A DNA stretch of 64,000 nt from Actinomadura barringtoniae (GCF_017573505.1 NZ_JAGEOJ010000002.1:620001-684000), one strand, 5' to 3'. Counted from the first letter of the stretch, positions 1 through 8,402 are shown. Numbers and translations: made by a program. The notes: a model not told the origin generated them from the letters alone.

Positions 1-1
1 C

Positions 2-769
2 ACGAAGGTCTACGAGGAGAAGCAGAGCGACGGGACGCTGACCGGCTGGTACTTCAACGCCGAGATCCGCCAGCTCTTCGACTACGGGGCCTACCCGCTC
101 GACAAGCAGAACGTGTGGCTGCGGATGTGGCCGACCGACTTCAACACCAACGTCGTGCTCACCCCCGACTTCGCGGCCTATCCGCCCTGGAAGATCCACA
201 ACCTGCAGGCGATGGACGGCCAGCTGGTCTACGGCGAGTGGAACCCCGACTTCACCGGCTACAGCTACGTCAACAACCAGTACTCCTCGAACTTCGGCTA
301 CCAGAAGGCGGCCGGGATCAGCGGCAGCAGCACCCCGGAGCTCTACTTCAACGTCGGGCTGAAGCGCGACCCGCAGGGGCCGCTGTACGGGCAGCTGATC
401 CGCTGGCTCTTCATCGCCCTCATCGTTTTCGCCGCGCTCTTCCTGATCACCGTGGACGAGGAGCAGCGGGAGGTCGTCGGCTTCACCACGTTCGAGGTGA
501 TGAGCTTCGCGGTCGGCATGCTGCTGGTGATCGTCTTTGACCAGAACGCCATCCGGGACGCCACCGGAGCCAGGGGCGTGGTGTATCTGGAGTACTTCTC
601 CTACGCCCTCTACTTCATGATCCTCATGGTCGGGCTGAACGCCATGATGATCACCGCCAAGGCGCGGTTCCGGTTCCTGGCGTGGGGCGGGAACCTGCTG
701 CCGAAGCTGCTCTACTGGCCCGGCTACTTCGGCCTGGTACTGATCGCGACGGTCCTCGCGTTCTTCTGA
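2..769 (+). CDS. Pentameric ligand-gated ion channel-like protein (5' end outside window)
   Basis: The reading frame is open from base 2, so the N-terminus is missing; 255 residues remain. The first ~130 residues are polar and contain FDYGAYPLDKQNVWLRMWP, resembling the F-x-YPFD-x-Q strand of Cys-loop/pro-loop receptor extracellular domains. Four hydrophobic segments follow (about 132-150, 166-180, 197-217, 236-255), with a short M1-M2 link, an M2-M3 loop after VIVFDQN, and a longer M3-M4 link rich in basic residues. This order (beta domain then four helices) is that of GLIC/ELIC-type channels. Homology is inferred by eye; a generic four-helix sensor with a periplasmic domain is the alternative. 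It may be transcribed with upstream genes not seen here. Confidence 0.6.
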   Translation, partial: TKVYEEKQSDGTLTGWYFNAEIRQLFDYGAYPLDKQNVWLRMWPTDFNTNVVLTPDFAAYPPWKIHNLQAMDGQLVYGEWNPDFTGYSYVNNQYSSNFGYQKAAGISGSSTPELYFNVGLKRDPQGPLYGQLIRWLFIALIVFAALFLITVDEEQREVVGFTTFEVMSFAVGMLLVIVFDQNAIRDATGARGVVYLEYFSYALYFMILMVGLNAMMITAKARFRFLAWGGNLLPKLLYWPGYFGLVLIATVLAFF

Positions 770-812
770 CCGGCGAGGCCGCGTCCGTGACCGGCGAAGG
801 AGTGTCTTGTTC

Positions 813-840
813 AGCCAACCAAGCGTGCGCTAGGTTGGCT
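813..840. promoter_or_regulatory. 28-bp palindromic operator before the acyl-CoA operon
   Basis: The arms 813-825 and 828-840 are complementary at 12 of 13 positions around a 2-base centre. The core ACCAAGCGTGCGCTAGGT (818-835) matches sites near 22280, 36371, 40707 and 40768. The palindrome ends four bases before the ATG at 845, so a bound dimer would block transcription start. TetR-type operators have this size and symmetry; the regulator is not encoded next to it. Confidence 0.7.
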
Positions 841-844
841 GGCG

Positions 845-1228
845 ATGGACCGCCCGCGCCCCGTACCCGTGCCGACCCCGCTGACCGAGCCGTACTGGAC
901 GGCCTGCCGGCGGGGTGAGCTGGCGCTGCAGCGGTGCGCGGCGTGCCGGCGGTTCGTGCACTTCCCCGAGCCGGCCTGCCCGTACTGCGGCGGCGGCGAG
1001 CTGCCGTACGAGACGGTCGCCGGCCGCGGCACGGTGCACGCCTTCAGCGTCGTGCACCGTTCGTTCCTCCCCGGCTTCGAGCCCCCGTACACGATCGCCT
1101 GGATCGACCTCCCCGAGGGCGCCCGGGTGTTCGGCGACATCACCGGCTGCGCGCCCGAGGACGTGCGGATCGGGATGCCGGTGGAGGTGCGCTTCGACGA
1201 GGACATCCCCCATTGGAGGCCCACATGA
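845..1228 (+). CDS. DUF35 Zn-ribbon/OB-fold protein
   Basis: 127 residues. The N-terminal half has a rubredoxin-like zinc ribbon, CAAC at about 30-33 and CPYC at about 44-47, and the rest fits the small OB fold that follows it in DUF35/DUF35_N proteins. Family members bind acyl-CoA or partner thiolases and hydratases (for example in steroid side-chain breakdown), often as the non-catalytic subunit. No thiolase gene is adjacent here, so its partner is unknown. It is the first gene of the operon, directly after the palindrome at 813-840, and its TGA overlaps the next ATG (ATGA at 1225). Confidence 0.85.
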   Translation: MDRPRPVPVPTPLTEPYWTACRRGELALQRCAACRRFVHFPEPACPYCGGGELPYETVAGRGTVHAFSVVHRSFLPGFEPPYTIAWIDLPEGARVFGDITGCAPEDVRIGMPVEVRFDEDIPHWRPT

Positions 1229-1569
1229 CCCGGATCGGCAACGTCCTGTACGGCGCCAAGAACGTGGACGAGGCGGTCCGGTTCTACCGCGACGCGCTCG
1301 GCCTGGCCGTGAAGTTCCAGGACGGCGACCGGTTCGCGGCGCTGGACGGCGGCGGCGTCACGTTCGCCATCGCCGGGCCGGAGGAGGACGTCACCGGCGG
1401 CGAGCCCGCGGTGTCGTTCAAGGTCGACGACGTCGCCGCGCTGGCGACCTCGCTGACCGCCGCCGGCGCCGAGCTGGTGCGCGGCCCCGAAGAGGGCCCC
1501 CACGAGACCCGTGCCGTCCTGCGCGACCCCGCGGGCAACCCGTTCGTCATCTACGCGAGCCGCAAGTAG
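1225..1569 (+). CDS. VOC-superfamily (glyoxalase/bleomycin resistance-like) protein
   Basis: 114 residues with one betaalphabetabetabeta-repeat pair: NVDEAVRFYRDALGL near the N-terminus and RDPAGNPFVIY near the C-terminus, both hallmarks of vicinal-oxygen-chelate proteins. Members include glyoxalases, ring-cleavage dioxygenases, epimerases and binding proteins, so the reaction cannot be read from sequence. The ATG at 1225 has GGAGG five bases upstream and overlaps the stop of the DUF35 gene, so the two are translationally coupled. Metal ligands cannot be assigned with certainty. Confidence 0.8.
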   Translation: MTRIGNVLYGAKNVDEAVRFYRDALGLAVKFQDGDRFAALDGGGVTFAIAGPEEDVTGGEPAVSFKVDDVAALATSLTAAGAELVRGPEEGPHETRAVLRDPAGNPFVIYASRK

Positions 1570-1618
1570 CCCCCCGCCGCACGTCCCCACCCCCTGCAGG
1601 AGTTGAAGGAGTCCAGCC

Positions 1619-3193
1619 GTGGCGCGAGAGAACTCTCCGTTCAGCAACTACGCCTACGCGATCCTCACCGCGAACGCGCTGCGCACGCCCGACAAGGTGG
1701 CGCTGACCTATTGCGGCGACCAGAGCTTCACCTATGACCAGCTCAACCGGAAGGTCAACCGGGTCGCGCACGCGCTCCTGGCCGCCGGCGTCGGGCGCGG
1801 CACCCGGGTCGCCTCCCTGATGAACGAGACGCTCCATGTGGCCGAGGTCTACCTCGCCCAGATGAAGATCGGCTCGACCGTCGCGGCGCTCAACCCGTAC
1901 TGGCCCGCCGACACGCTGCAGCAGGTCGTCGAGCATTCCGAGTGCACCGCGTTCGTCTACGACGCGACGGTGGAGGGCCTGGTCAACGAGATCCGGCCGA
2001 AGCTGCCGAACGTCAAGCTGTGGCTGCGCGTCGGCGGCCCCGGCACGGACGCGGTCGACGTGGACGCCCTCGCCGAGAACGCGAGCGAGGACGAGCCGCC
2101 GCTCGGCGGGTTCGGCAACGACCTGCTCGCGCTCTTCTACACCTCCGGCACGACAGGCCTGCCCAAGGCCGTCATGCACACCCACTTCAGCTCGCTCGCC
2201 AGCGCGCAGATCTGGCTGGACGTGGACCGCGACCAGGACTCGGTGATGGGCACCGGCGCGATCATCTGGGGCATCGGCTTCCCGGCGCTGGTCGGCCCGG
2301 CGTTCTACGCGGGCATGAAGCTGGTCCTGGAGCAGGACTGGGGCCCGTCCAACTTCCTCAAGGTCGTGCCGCGCGAGAAGGTCACGCACGTCAGCCTGAT
2401 CCCGAGCTTCTTCTCGGCCCTCCTCGGCTCGGACGAGCACTCCGGCGTCGACCTGTCGTCGCTGAAGGGCATCGTGCTGGGCGGCGAGCCGCTGCTGCCC
2501 GCGCTGCGCGAGCGCATCCTGGAGCGCATCCCCGGCGCCGGGATCTATTGCTACTACGGGCAGACCGAGGCGCCGTACACCTGCTTCGGGCGCCAGGACG
2601 ACGGCAGCCAGGACATCTCCTCGGTCGGCCGGGCGCGCATGTCCTGCGCGGTCCGCGTCACCGACCCGAACGGCGCGCGCGTGCTCGACGAGGTCGGCGA
2701 GATCAACCTGAACGGCCCGAACGTGATGGTCGGCTACGACAAGCAGCCCGACAAGACCGCCGACGTGCTGCGCGACGGCTGGTACATCGGCGGCGACCTG
2801 GGCCGGATGGACGCCAACGGGTTCCTGTACGTGCTCGGGCGGCGCGAGGACGCGATCCTCAAGGGCGGCCAGTGGTCCCAGCCGGTCGAGATCGAGGGCG
2901 CCGCGATCAAGGTGGACGGGGTCGCGGAGGCCGGCGTGGTCGGCGTCCCGGCGCACCCCGAGGGCCAGGACGCGGTCGAGCAGAAGATCCTTCTCGCCGT
3001 CGTGGCCCGTTCGGGCACCGACCTGGACCCCGAGGCGGTGAAGGCGGCCGTCGCCGCGCTGCTGCCCGGCCACCAGGCGCCCGACGCCGTCGTGATCGCG
3101 CCCGAGCTGCCGCACACGCAGGACGCGTCGGGCGGCCCCGGCAAGCTGCTGCGCCGCGGCATCCGCGACCAGTACGCCGACCAGGTCGGCTGA
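1619..3193 (+). CDS. AMP-forming acyl-CoA synthetase/ligase
   Basis: 524 residues, GTG start with AGGAG-like site upstream. The adenylation core carries the phosphate loop YTSGTTGLPK at about 173-182, the YGQTE motif near 316-320, GWYIGGDLG near 387 (the usual TGD has Gly for Thr), and GKLLRR near the C-terminus with the adenylating lysine. It should activate a carboxylic acid to its acyl-CoA using ATP. The chain length and substrate are not predictable. It lies third in the operon that also holds an NDP-forming acyl-CoA ligase and an SDR, consistent with catabolism of an organic acid. Confidence 0.9.
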   Translation: MARENSPFSNYAYAILTANALRTPDKVALTYCGDQSFTYDQLNRKVNRVAHALLAAGVGRGTRVASLMNETLHVAEVYLAQMKIGSTVAALNPYWPADTLQQVVEHSECTAFVYDATVEGLVNEIRPKLPNVKLWLRVGGPGTDAVDVDALAENASEDEPPLGGFGNDLLALFYTSGTTGLPKAVMHTHFSSLASAQIWLDVDRDQDSVMGTGAIIWGIGFPALVGPAFYAGMKLVLEQDWGPSNFLKVVPREKVTHVSLIPSFFSALLGSDEHSGVDLSSLKGIVLGGEPLLPALRERILERIPGAGIYCYYGQTEAPYTCFGRQDDGSQDISSVGRARMSCAVRVTDPNGARVLDEVGEINLNGPNVMVGYDKQPDKTADVLRDGWYIGGDLGRMDANGFLYVLGRREDAILKGGQWSQPVEIEGAAIKVDGVAEAGVVGVPAHPEGQDAVEQKILLAVVARSGTDLDPEAVKAAVAALLPGHQAPDAVVIAPELPHTQDASGGPGKLLRRGIRDQYADQVG

Positions 3194-3205
3194 CCGAGGA
3201 CGTTG

Positions 3206-5311
3206 ATGAGCCACCTTCCTGAACACATCGTCAAGGCCTGGGTCTCGGGGTTCGGGGTGAGCGTGCCGCGCGGCGCGACCGCCTCAACCCCCGAGGGTCT
3301 CGAAGCGGCCGCCGGCGGGCTGGCCCCGCCGCTGGTGGTCAAGGCGTACGGTCCCCGGCTGCTCCACAAGAGCGACGCCGGGGCCGTGCGCCTGAATCTG
3401 AACTCCGCGGGCACCGCCGCGGCGGCCGCCGCCGAGATGCTCGCCTCCCTGGCCGGGCAGGACATCGCCCCCGACGGTTTCCTGGTCGAGGAGCAGGCCT
3501 CCCCCGGCGTCGAGGTCATCGTCGGCGCGGTCCGCGACCCCGCGTTCGGCCCGGTGGTGCTGGTCGGCCTCGGCGGCGTCTGGACCGAGGTGCTGCACGA
3601 CACGGCGCTGCGCCTGGCGCCGATCACCGAGGCCGACGCCCGCGCGATGCTGAACGAGCTGCGCGGCCGCGCCCTTCTCGACGGTTTCCGGGGTCAGCCC
3701 GCCATCGACAAGGAGGCGCTGGTCAAGCTCCTCCTGGCCGTCGGCGGAACGGGCGGCATCATCGACACTCTCGGCGACGGTTTCGAGGAGTTCGAGCTCA
3801 ACCCCGTCATCGCCACTCAGGACGGCGCCACCGCCGTCGACGCTCGCCTGATCGGCCCCGACTCCCTTGAAGAGCTGCCCGCGCCCACTCCCGCCGCGGC
3901 CGAGCAGGTCGGCGACTTCGGGCGGTTGTTCGCGCCGCGGGGGGTCGCGGTGGTCGGGGCTTCCACCAAGAAGCCCAACTTCGGGAACATGTTCCTGACC
4001 TTCTACAAGGCCATGGGCTTCGAGGGGACGCTGCTGGCCGTCCATCCGTCCGCCGAGGAGATCGACGGGGTGCCGTGCGTGCCGTCGCTGGCCGAGGCGG
4101 ACGTGGACTACGCGCTGGTGGCGGTCCCCGCCAAGCAGTGCGCGGACGTCGTACGGCAGGCCGCCGGGATCCCGTTCGTGCAGGTGATGAGCGGTGGGTT
4201 CCGCGAGATGGGGAACCCGGAGCTGGAGGACGAGCTGATCGCCGCCGCCCAGGAGGCCGGGGTACGGCTGCTCGGCCCCAACTGCATGGGCGTCTACTCC
4301 CCGGCCGGTAAGCAGACGTTCATCGGCGGCGAGCCCGGCACGCCCGGCCGCATCGCGGTCGTCTCGCAGAGCGGCGGCCTGGCGGGCGAGGTCATCAAGG
4401 TCGGCGAACGGCGCGGCCTGGCGTTCTCCAAGGTCGCCACGGTCGGCAACAGCGCCGACGTCACCCCGGCCGAGCTGCTGCGCTACCTGGCAGCCGACGG
4501 CGAGACCAGCACGATCGGCCTCTACCTGGAGGACCCGCGCGACGGGCGCGGGCTCTTCGAGACGCTCCAGCACGTGCGCAAGCCCGTGGTGGCGCTGGTC
4601 GGCGGGCGCAGCGGCCAGGGCCAGCGGGCCGCCGCCTCGCACACCGGTGGCATGGTCAGCGACACCCGCGTCTGGTCGGCGCTCGGCGCGCAGACCGGCA
4701 TGGCGATCGTGGCCGGCCAGGACGACCTGATCGGCACGCTGGACTTCTTCGACCTGCACGCCGCCCGCAAGAGCCCGGGGACCAAGGACGTCCTGGTCAT
4801 CGGGCCGAGCGGCGGCGCGAGCGTGCTGGCGGCCGACGTCTTCGACGCGGCCGGCCTGGAACTGGCGGCGCTCCCCGACGACGCCAGAACGGCGCTGAGG
4901 GAGATGGGGCTCGGCGCGGGCACCTCGCTCGCCAACCCGCTGGAGATCCCGGTGGGCCCGCGCGGCAACCCCGACCTCGTACGGCATGCCGTGACCGCGA
5001 TCCTGGCGCACCGGCCTTACGCCGACGTCATCGCGCACGTCAACATCCAGAGCTTCTTCACCTTCGGCACCAGCGCCGATCCGCTCGTGGCGTACGCCCG
5101 CGGCGTCGGCGCGCTGCAACAGGAGTTCCCGGACGTACGGATCACCATGGTCACGCGGAACGCCGAGTGCGCTCCGCCCGGGGTGGAGGACGCCGTACGG
5201 GAGGTCGCGCGGGCGGCCGGAGTACCGGTCTACCGGAACATGGAGGCCGCGGCGGTCGCGCTCGCCGCGGGCAAGACATTCGCTGCGAGGAGTGCGCATG
5301 GGAAAGCTTGA
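3206..5311 (+). CDS. NDP-forming acyl-CoA synthetase (acetate-CoA ligase family)
   Basis: About 701 residues; ATG at 3206 preferred over the TTG just before it. Order of domains: ATP-grasp-type domain first (about 1-225, VVKAYGPRLLHKSDAGAV), then CoA-binding Rossmann domain (about 230-360, GVAVVGASTKKPNFGN) and succinyl-CoA-ligase-like domains with VVSQSGGLAG and SHTGGM, whose His (near 478) is the phosphorylated residue of the family. The beta-then-alpha fusion order occurs in actinobacterial homologues. It interconverts acyl-CoA and acid with ADP/ATP. It follows an AMP-forming ligase by 12 bases, so the operon has two acid-activating enzymes of different mechanism. Confidence 0.88.
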   Translation: MSHLPEHIVKAWVSGFGVSVPRGATASTPEGLEAAAGGLAPPLVVKAYGPRLLHKSDAGAVRLNLNSAGTAAAAAAEMLASLAGQDIAPDGFLVEEQASPGVEVIVGAVRDPAFGPVVLVGLGGVWTEVLHDTALRLAPITEADARAMLNELRGRALLDGFRGQPAIDKEALVKLLLAVGGTGGIIDTLGDGFEEFELNPVIATQDGATAVDARLIGPDSLEELPAPTPAAAEQVGDFGRLFAPRGVAVVGASTKKPNFGNMFLTFYKAMGFEGTLLAVHPSAEEIDGVPCVPSLAEADVDYALVAVPAKQCADVVRQAAGIPFVQVMSGGFREMGNPELEDELIAAAQEAGVRLLGPNCMGVYSPAGKQTFIGGEPGTPGRIAVVSQSGGLAGEVIKVGERRGLAFSKVATVGNSADVTPAELLRYLAADGETSTIGLYLEDPRDGRGLFETLQHVRKPVVALVGGRSGQGQRAAASHTGGMVSDTRVWSALGAQTGMAIVAGQDDLIGTLDFFDLHAARKSPGTKDVLVIGPSGGASVLAADVFDAAGLELAALPDDARTALREMGLGAGTSLANPLEIPVGPRGNPDLVRHAVTAILAHRPYADVIAHVNIQSFFTFGTSADPLVAYARGVGALQQEFPDVRITMVTRNAECAPPGVEDAVREVARAAGVPVYRNMEAAAVALAAGKTFAARSAHGKA

Positions 5312-6059
5312 CGGCAAGGTCGCCCTGATCACGGGCGGTGCGCGCGGCATGGGCAAGTCCCATGTGCGGCGCTTCGTGGAGGAGGGCGCCAAGGTCGTCT
5401 TCGGCGACGTCCTGGACGAGGAGGGCGCCAAGCTGGCCGCCGACCTCGGGGACGCGGTCCGGTTCGTCCACATGGACGTGACGAGCCCCGACGACTGGCG
5501 TACCGCCGTGGACACCGCCGTCGAGACCTACGACGCGCTGCACGTCCTGGTCAACAACGCCGGGATCATGCGGCACAAGAAGATCGAGGACATGGAGCTC
5601 GAGGAGTTCAAGCTCGTCCTCGAGGTCAACCTCGTCGGCCAATGGCTCGGCGTGAAGAGCGTGACCGAGGCGATGAAGGCGGCGGGCGGCGGCTCGATCG
5701 TCAACGTGTCGTCCACCGAGGGCTTCATCGGCGCCTCGGGCCTGGCCGCCTACAGCGCCAGCAAGTTCGGCGTACGAGGGCTGACCAAGGCCGCCGCGCG
5801 CGAGCTCGGCGCGTACGGCATCCGGGTCAACTCGATCCACCCGGGCGGCGTTCTCACCTCGATGTCCATGCAGGACGACGTCATCGAGGCGACCGCCGCC
5901 AACGCCGACCTGTTCATGAAGGCGCTCCCGCTGGGGCGGCTCGGCAAGACCAAGGAGGTGTCGGGCCTGGTCGTCTACCTCGCTTCCGATGACTCCTCGT
6001 ACTGCAGCGGAAGCGAGGTCCTCGTCGACGGCGGCATGCTCACCGGCGCGGGTTACTGA
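5298..6059 (+). CDS. Short-chain dehydrogenase/reductase (hydroxysteroid dehydrogenase-like)
   Basis: 253 residues. The ATG at 5298 is chosen because GAGGAG lies just upstream; it overlaps the end of the preceding ligase gene by 14 bases. Classical SDR motifs are present: TGGARGMGKS cofactor loop near 12, NNAGI, Ser in VNVSS, and YSASK with Tyr near 152. The sequence pattern (VNSIHPGGVLT, CSGSEVLVDGG) is like 3-alpha/20-beta-hydroxysteroid dehydrogenases. It probably oxidises or reduces a hydroxyl/keto group on the acyl-CoA or steroid substrate of the operon with NAD(P). Last gene of the operon. Confidence 0.9.
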   Translation: MGKLDGKVALITGGARGMGKSHVRRFVEEGAKVVFGDVLDEEGAKLAADLGDAVRFVHMDVTSPDDWRTAVDTAVETYDALHVLVNNAGIMRHKKIEDMELEEFKLVLEVNLVGQWLGVKSVTEAMKAAGGGSIVNVSSTEGFIGASGLAAYSASKFGVRGLTKAAARELGAYGIRVNSIHPGGVLTSMSMQDDVIEATAANADLFMKALPLGRLGKTKEVSGLVVYLASDDSSYCSGSEVLVDGGMLTGAGY

Positions 6060-6088
6060 CCGCGGGTTACTGACCCGCGGGTTACTGG
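6048..6088. repeat. Three tandem copies of GCGGGTTACTGAC spanning two stop codons
   Basis: Copies start at 6048, 6062 and 6077 (period 14-15), the last ending TGG. The first copy contains the TGA of the SDR gene; the third contains the TAA of the convergent amidase gene. The repeat forms the entire intergenic space. Confidence 0.85.
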
Positions 6089-7485
6089 CTTACGGGGGCT
6101 CCGGCCACCGACTCCGGCCTGCGGTAGGTCCAGCCCTCGGCCCGCTCCAGCTGGGCGGCGAGCGAGATGAGCGTCGCCTCGTCGGAGTCGTGGCCGAGGA
6201 GCTGCGCGCCGATCGGCAGGCCGGACGAGCTGAGCCCGGCGGGCACGTTCACGCCGGGCCAGCCCAGCACGTTCCACGTCCACGCGTACGGGCACGCCGC
6301 CGCGACGCCCGACTGCGTCCGCTGGTAGCCGGCGCCGTCGAACGCGCCCACCTTCAGCGGGAGCTGCGCGGTCGTCGGCGTGAGCACGACGTCGGCGTAC
6401 TGGAAGATGCGGCCGACCTTCTTGTGCAGGTACGGGTCCATCCGCTTGGCCAGCGGGAGCAGCCGCTTGCCGACCAGGCGCCCGAGCTTCGCCTCGACCT
6501 CGGTGCGCGGCTCGGGCACCGGGTTCGGCATCGAGTCCAGCCAGTCGGCCACGCCCGAGGTCCCGCGCGGGACGAGCCCGAGCGCCACGAGCCCGTAGTC
6601 GGGGTCGGCCGGGAAGACCTTGTGCCCCAGGTCGGTGAGCCGCCGCGCGAGCCGCTGCACGGCCAGCCGGATCTCCGGGTCGAGCTTGCCGCTCACCCCG
6701 AAGGCCGTACGGAACGAGATCGCGATCCGCAGCCGTCCCGGCTCCTTGCGCGCCGACTCCACGAAAGGTGCCCGCGGCGGGTCGAGCTGGTAGACGTCCT
6801 CCGGGTGGCTGCCCGTGAGCACGTCCAATAGCAGCGCAGCGTCCTCAACACTCCGTGCCAGCGGTCCCCACACGGTGATCCCGTTGAACGGATCGGTGTG
6901 CGGAAAGCCCGAGACCCGCCCCCGCTGCGGCTTGATCCCGACGAGCCCCGTCCAGGCGGCCGGAATCCGGATGGACCCGGCCCCGTCGGACCCCACGGCC
7001 GCAGGAACCATGCCCGCAGCCACCGCCGCGGCCGATCCCCCCGACGACCCACCCGGTGTGTAGTCAGGGTTCCAGGGGTTCCTCGCGCGCCCGAAGCCGG
7101 GCGACTCGCTGAACGGCCACAGCCCGATCTCGCAGGTCGTCGTCTTGCCCACGATGACCGCGCCCGCCGCCCGGAGCCGCCGCACCAGCTCGGCGTCCTG
7201 GCTCACCGGCTTGTGGTCCCCGATCACCGCGAAGGGCGTGGTCTCCCCCGCCAGATCGGTGTCGTCCTTGATCGCGACCGGCACACCGAGCAACGGCAGC
7301 CGCTCGCCGTCCTTGAGCCGCCTGTCCGCCTCCCGCGCCTCGGCGAGCGCCGCCTCGGCCCGTACCACCCGGAACGCGCCGAGCTCCTTGCCCGCCTCGA
7401 TCCTGTCCAGCGACCGCTGCACCAGGTCCACCGACGCGGCCTCGCCCTTGGCCAGCGCCTCCGCCTGGCCGGTCAACCCCTCCAC
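6082..7485 (-). CDS. Amidase signature family hydrolase
   Basis: 467 residues from the GTG at 7485; the frame is open further upstream but runs through the palindrome and into the TetR gene, so the later start is chosen. The Ser-cisSer-Lys triad is visible: Lys73 in VPVAIKDD, Ser147/148 in GGSSGGS and nucleophile Ser171 in DGAGSIRIPA. It should hydrolyse a carboxamide to acid and ammonia; GatA-like activity is unlikely because no GatB/C genes are near and the C-terminus fits free amidases. No signal peptide, so cytoplasmic. The divergent TetR gene and shared palindrome suggest it is the repressor's target. Confidence 0.85.
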   Translation of the reverse strand: MEGLTGQAEALAKGEAASVDLVQRSLDRIEAGKELGAFRVVRAEAALAEAREADRRLKDGERLPLLGVPVAIKDDTDLAGETTPFAVIGDHKPVSQDAELVRRLRAAGAVIVGKTTTCEIGLWPFSESPGFGRARNPWNPDYTPGGSSGGSAAAVAAGMVPAAVGSDGAGSIRIPAAWTGLVGIKPQRGRVSGFPHTDPFNGITVWGPLARSVEDAALLLDVLTGSHPEDVYQLDPPRAPFVESARKEPGRLRIAISFRTAFGVSGKLDPEIRLAVQRLARRLTDLGHKVFPADPDYGLVALGLVPRGTSGVADWLDSMPNPVPEPRTEVEAKLGRLVGKRLLPLAKRMDPYLHKKVGRIFQYADVVLTPTTAQLPLKVGAFDGAGYQRTQSGVAAACPYAWTWNVLGWPGVNVPAGLSSSGLPIGAQLLGHDSDEATLISLAAQLERAEGWTYRRPESVAGAPVSQ

Positions 7486-7511
7486 ACCCACCCAAACCAC
7501 CACATTCCAGG

Positions 7512-7535
7512 TATCGTTCGTTCGAACGAACGATA
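7512..7535. promoter_or_regulatory. Perfect 24-bp palindrome between amidase and TetR genes
   Basis: The two 12-base halves (7512-7523 and 7524-7535) are exact reverse complements; each half is TATCGTTCGTTC on its own strand. It sits 26 bases upstream of the amidase start and 35 bases upstream of the TetR ATG. This is the expected place and form for an operator of the divergent TetR regulator, repressing both genes. Confidence 0.85.
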
Positions 7536-7570
7536 ACCAACGATCCACGGATGCGGAAGACTGGGTCCCG

Positions 7571-8140
7571 ATGAGCGAAGCCGCGCGTGACCGAATTCTC
7601 GAGGCGACCCTGCGCCTGATCGGCGAGGAGGGTATCGGCGCCGTGACCAACCGCGCCGTCGCAAAGGCCGCCGGCGTCTCCCTCGGCTCCCTCACCTACC
7701 ACTTCCCGAGCCAGACCGACCTGCTCCGCGAGAGCCTGCGGACGTTCGTGGACGCCGAGATCGCCCGCATCACGACCCGCGTGAGCCGCCTGCGCGACGA
7801 GGGCCTGGACCCCGCGCTCGCCGCCGACGAGGTCGAGAAGGCCATCATCGACTTCGCCTACGGCCCCGAGCAGATCGCCAACCTCGAGTTGCACCTGCAT
7901 TCGGCCCGCGACCCCGGCGTCCGCGACGCCTCGGTCCGCTCGGTCGAGGCCTACGACCGCCTGGCGACCGCCGTTCTCACCGCCCTGAAGGTCCCCGACG
8001 CCGAACGCCACGCCCCCGCCATCGTCGCGATGCTCTACGGCCTGGCCGTACGCCGCCTGGCGACCGGCGACACCGCCGCCACCGGCACCGCCGACGCGTT
8101 CCGCCTCCTCCTGCACGGCGCACTCGCCGAGAACGACTGA
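7571..8140 (+). CDS. TetR-family transcriptional regulator
   Basis: 189 residues. The N-terminal DNA-binding domain (about 1-60) has the TetR helix-turn-helix: ILEATLRLIGEEGIGAVTNRAVAKAAGVSLGSLTYHF (listed here only by its ends: ILEATLRL and SLGSLTYHF). The C-terminal half is helical and unassigned, as usual for the ligand/dimer domain. Divergent from the amidase with a perfect palindrome between them, so it likely represses the amidase and itself and is released by the amidase substrate or product. No further gene follows; a strong hairpin begins at its stop codon. Confidence 0.9.
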   Translation: MSEAARDRILEATLRLIGEEGIGAVTNRAVAKAAGVSLGSLTYHFPSQTDLLRESLRTFVDAEIARITTRVSRLRDEGLDPALAADEVEKAIIDFAYGPEQIANLELHLHSARDPGVRDASVRSVEAYDRLATAVLTALKVPDAERHAPAIVAMLYGLAVRRLATGDTAATGTADAFRLLLHGALAEND

Positions 8141-8193
8141 AACCGGTCCGCACGGCCCCCGAGCGGGGATTACGGGCCGTACGAACCGGTTTC
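8139..8193 (+). terminator. Hairpin terminator after TetR gene
   Basis: Arms 8139-8158 and 8174-8193 pair at 18 of 20 positions with a 15-base loop. The left arm starts inside the TGA of the TetR gene. No clear U-tract follows, as is common in high-GC actinomycetes. Confidence 0.7.
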
Positions 8194-8322
8194 AATGTCT
8201 CAATCAGGAAGCTCTGTCGGAACCTCGCCGACGTTCACTGTGCGCTCTCCGCCTGTGCACCTCCGCCGTATCTCGTTCTGACACCAGAGACGCTACGGCG
8301 CAACACCCGCCCCGAGAACGCC

Positions 8323-8351
8323 CCTAAGGCTCGCTTAAGGAGAGCCTCAGG
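8323..8351 (-). terminator. Possible terminator of methylglyoxal synthase gene
   Basis: Arms 8323-8332 and 8342-8351 pair at 9 of 10 positions with a 9-base loop, about 50 bases beyond the mgsA stop. Apart from this and the hairpin at 8139, I see nothing in the 262 bases between the two convergent genes. Confidence 0.35.
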
Positions 8352-8402
8352 AGCCCCTAACCAGAACCGGACGCCCCGCACACTTTCACCCACCGAAATG
8401 AG

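Noticed and set aside
3284..5515. Long open frame on the minus strand opposite the NDP-forming ligase
   Set aside because: Composition is Arg/Asp/Gly/Val-rich and it fully overlaps a gene with clear catalytic motifs; a GC-skew shadow.
8323..8351. TTAAGG repeats resembling the response-regulator site at 13004
   Set aside because: Lies between two convergent gene ends, so no promoter is expected; kept only as a weak terminator.
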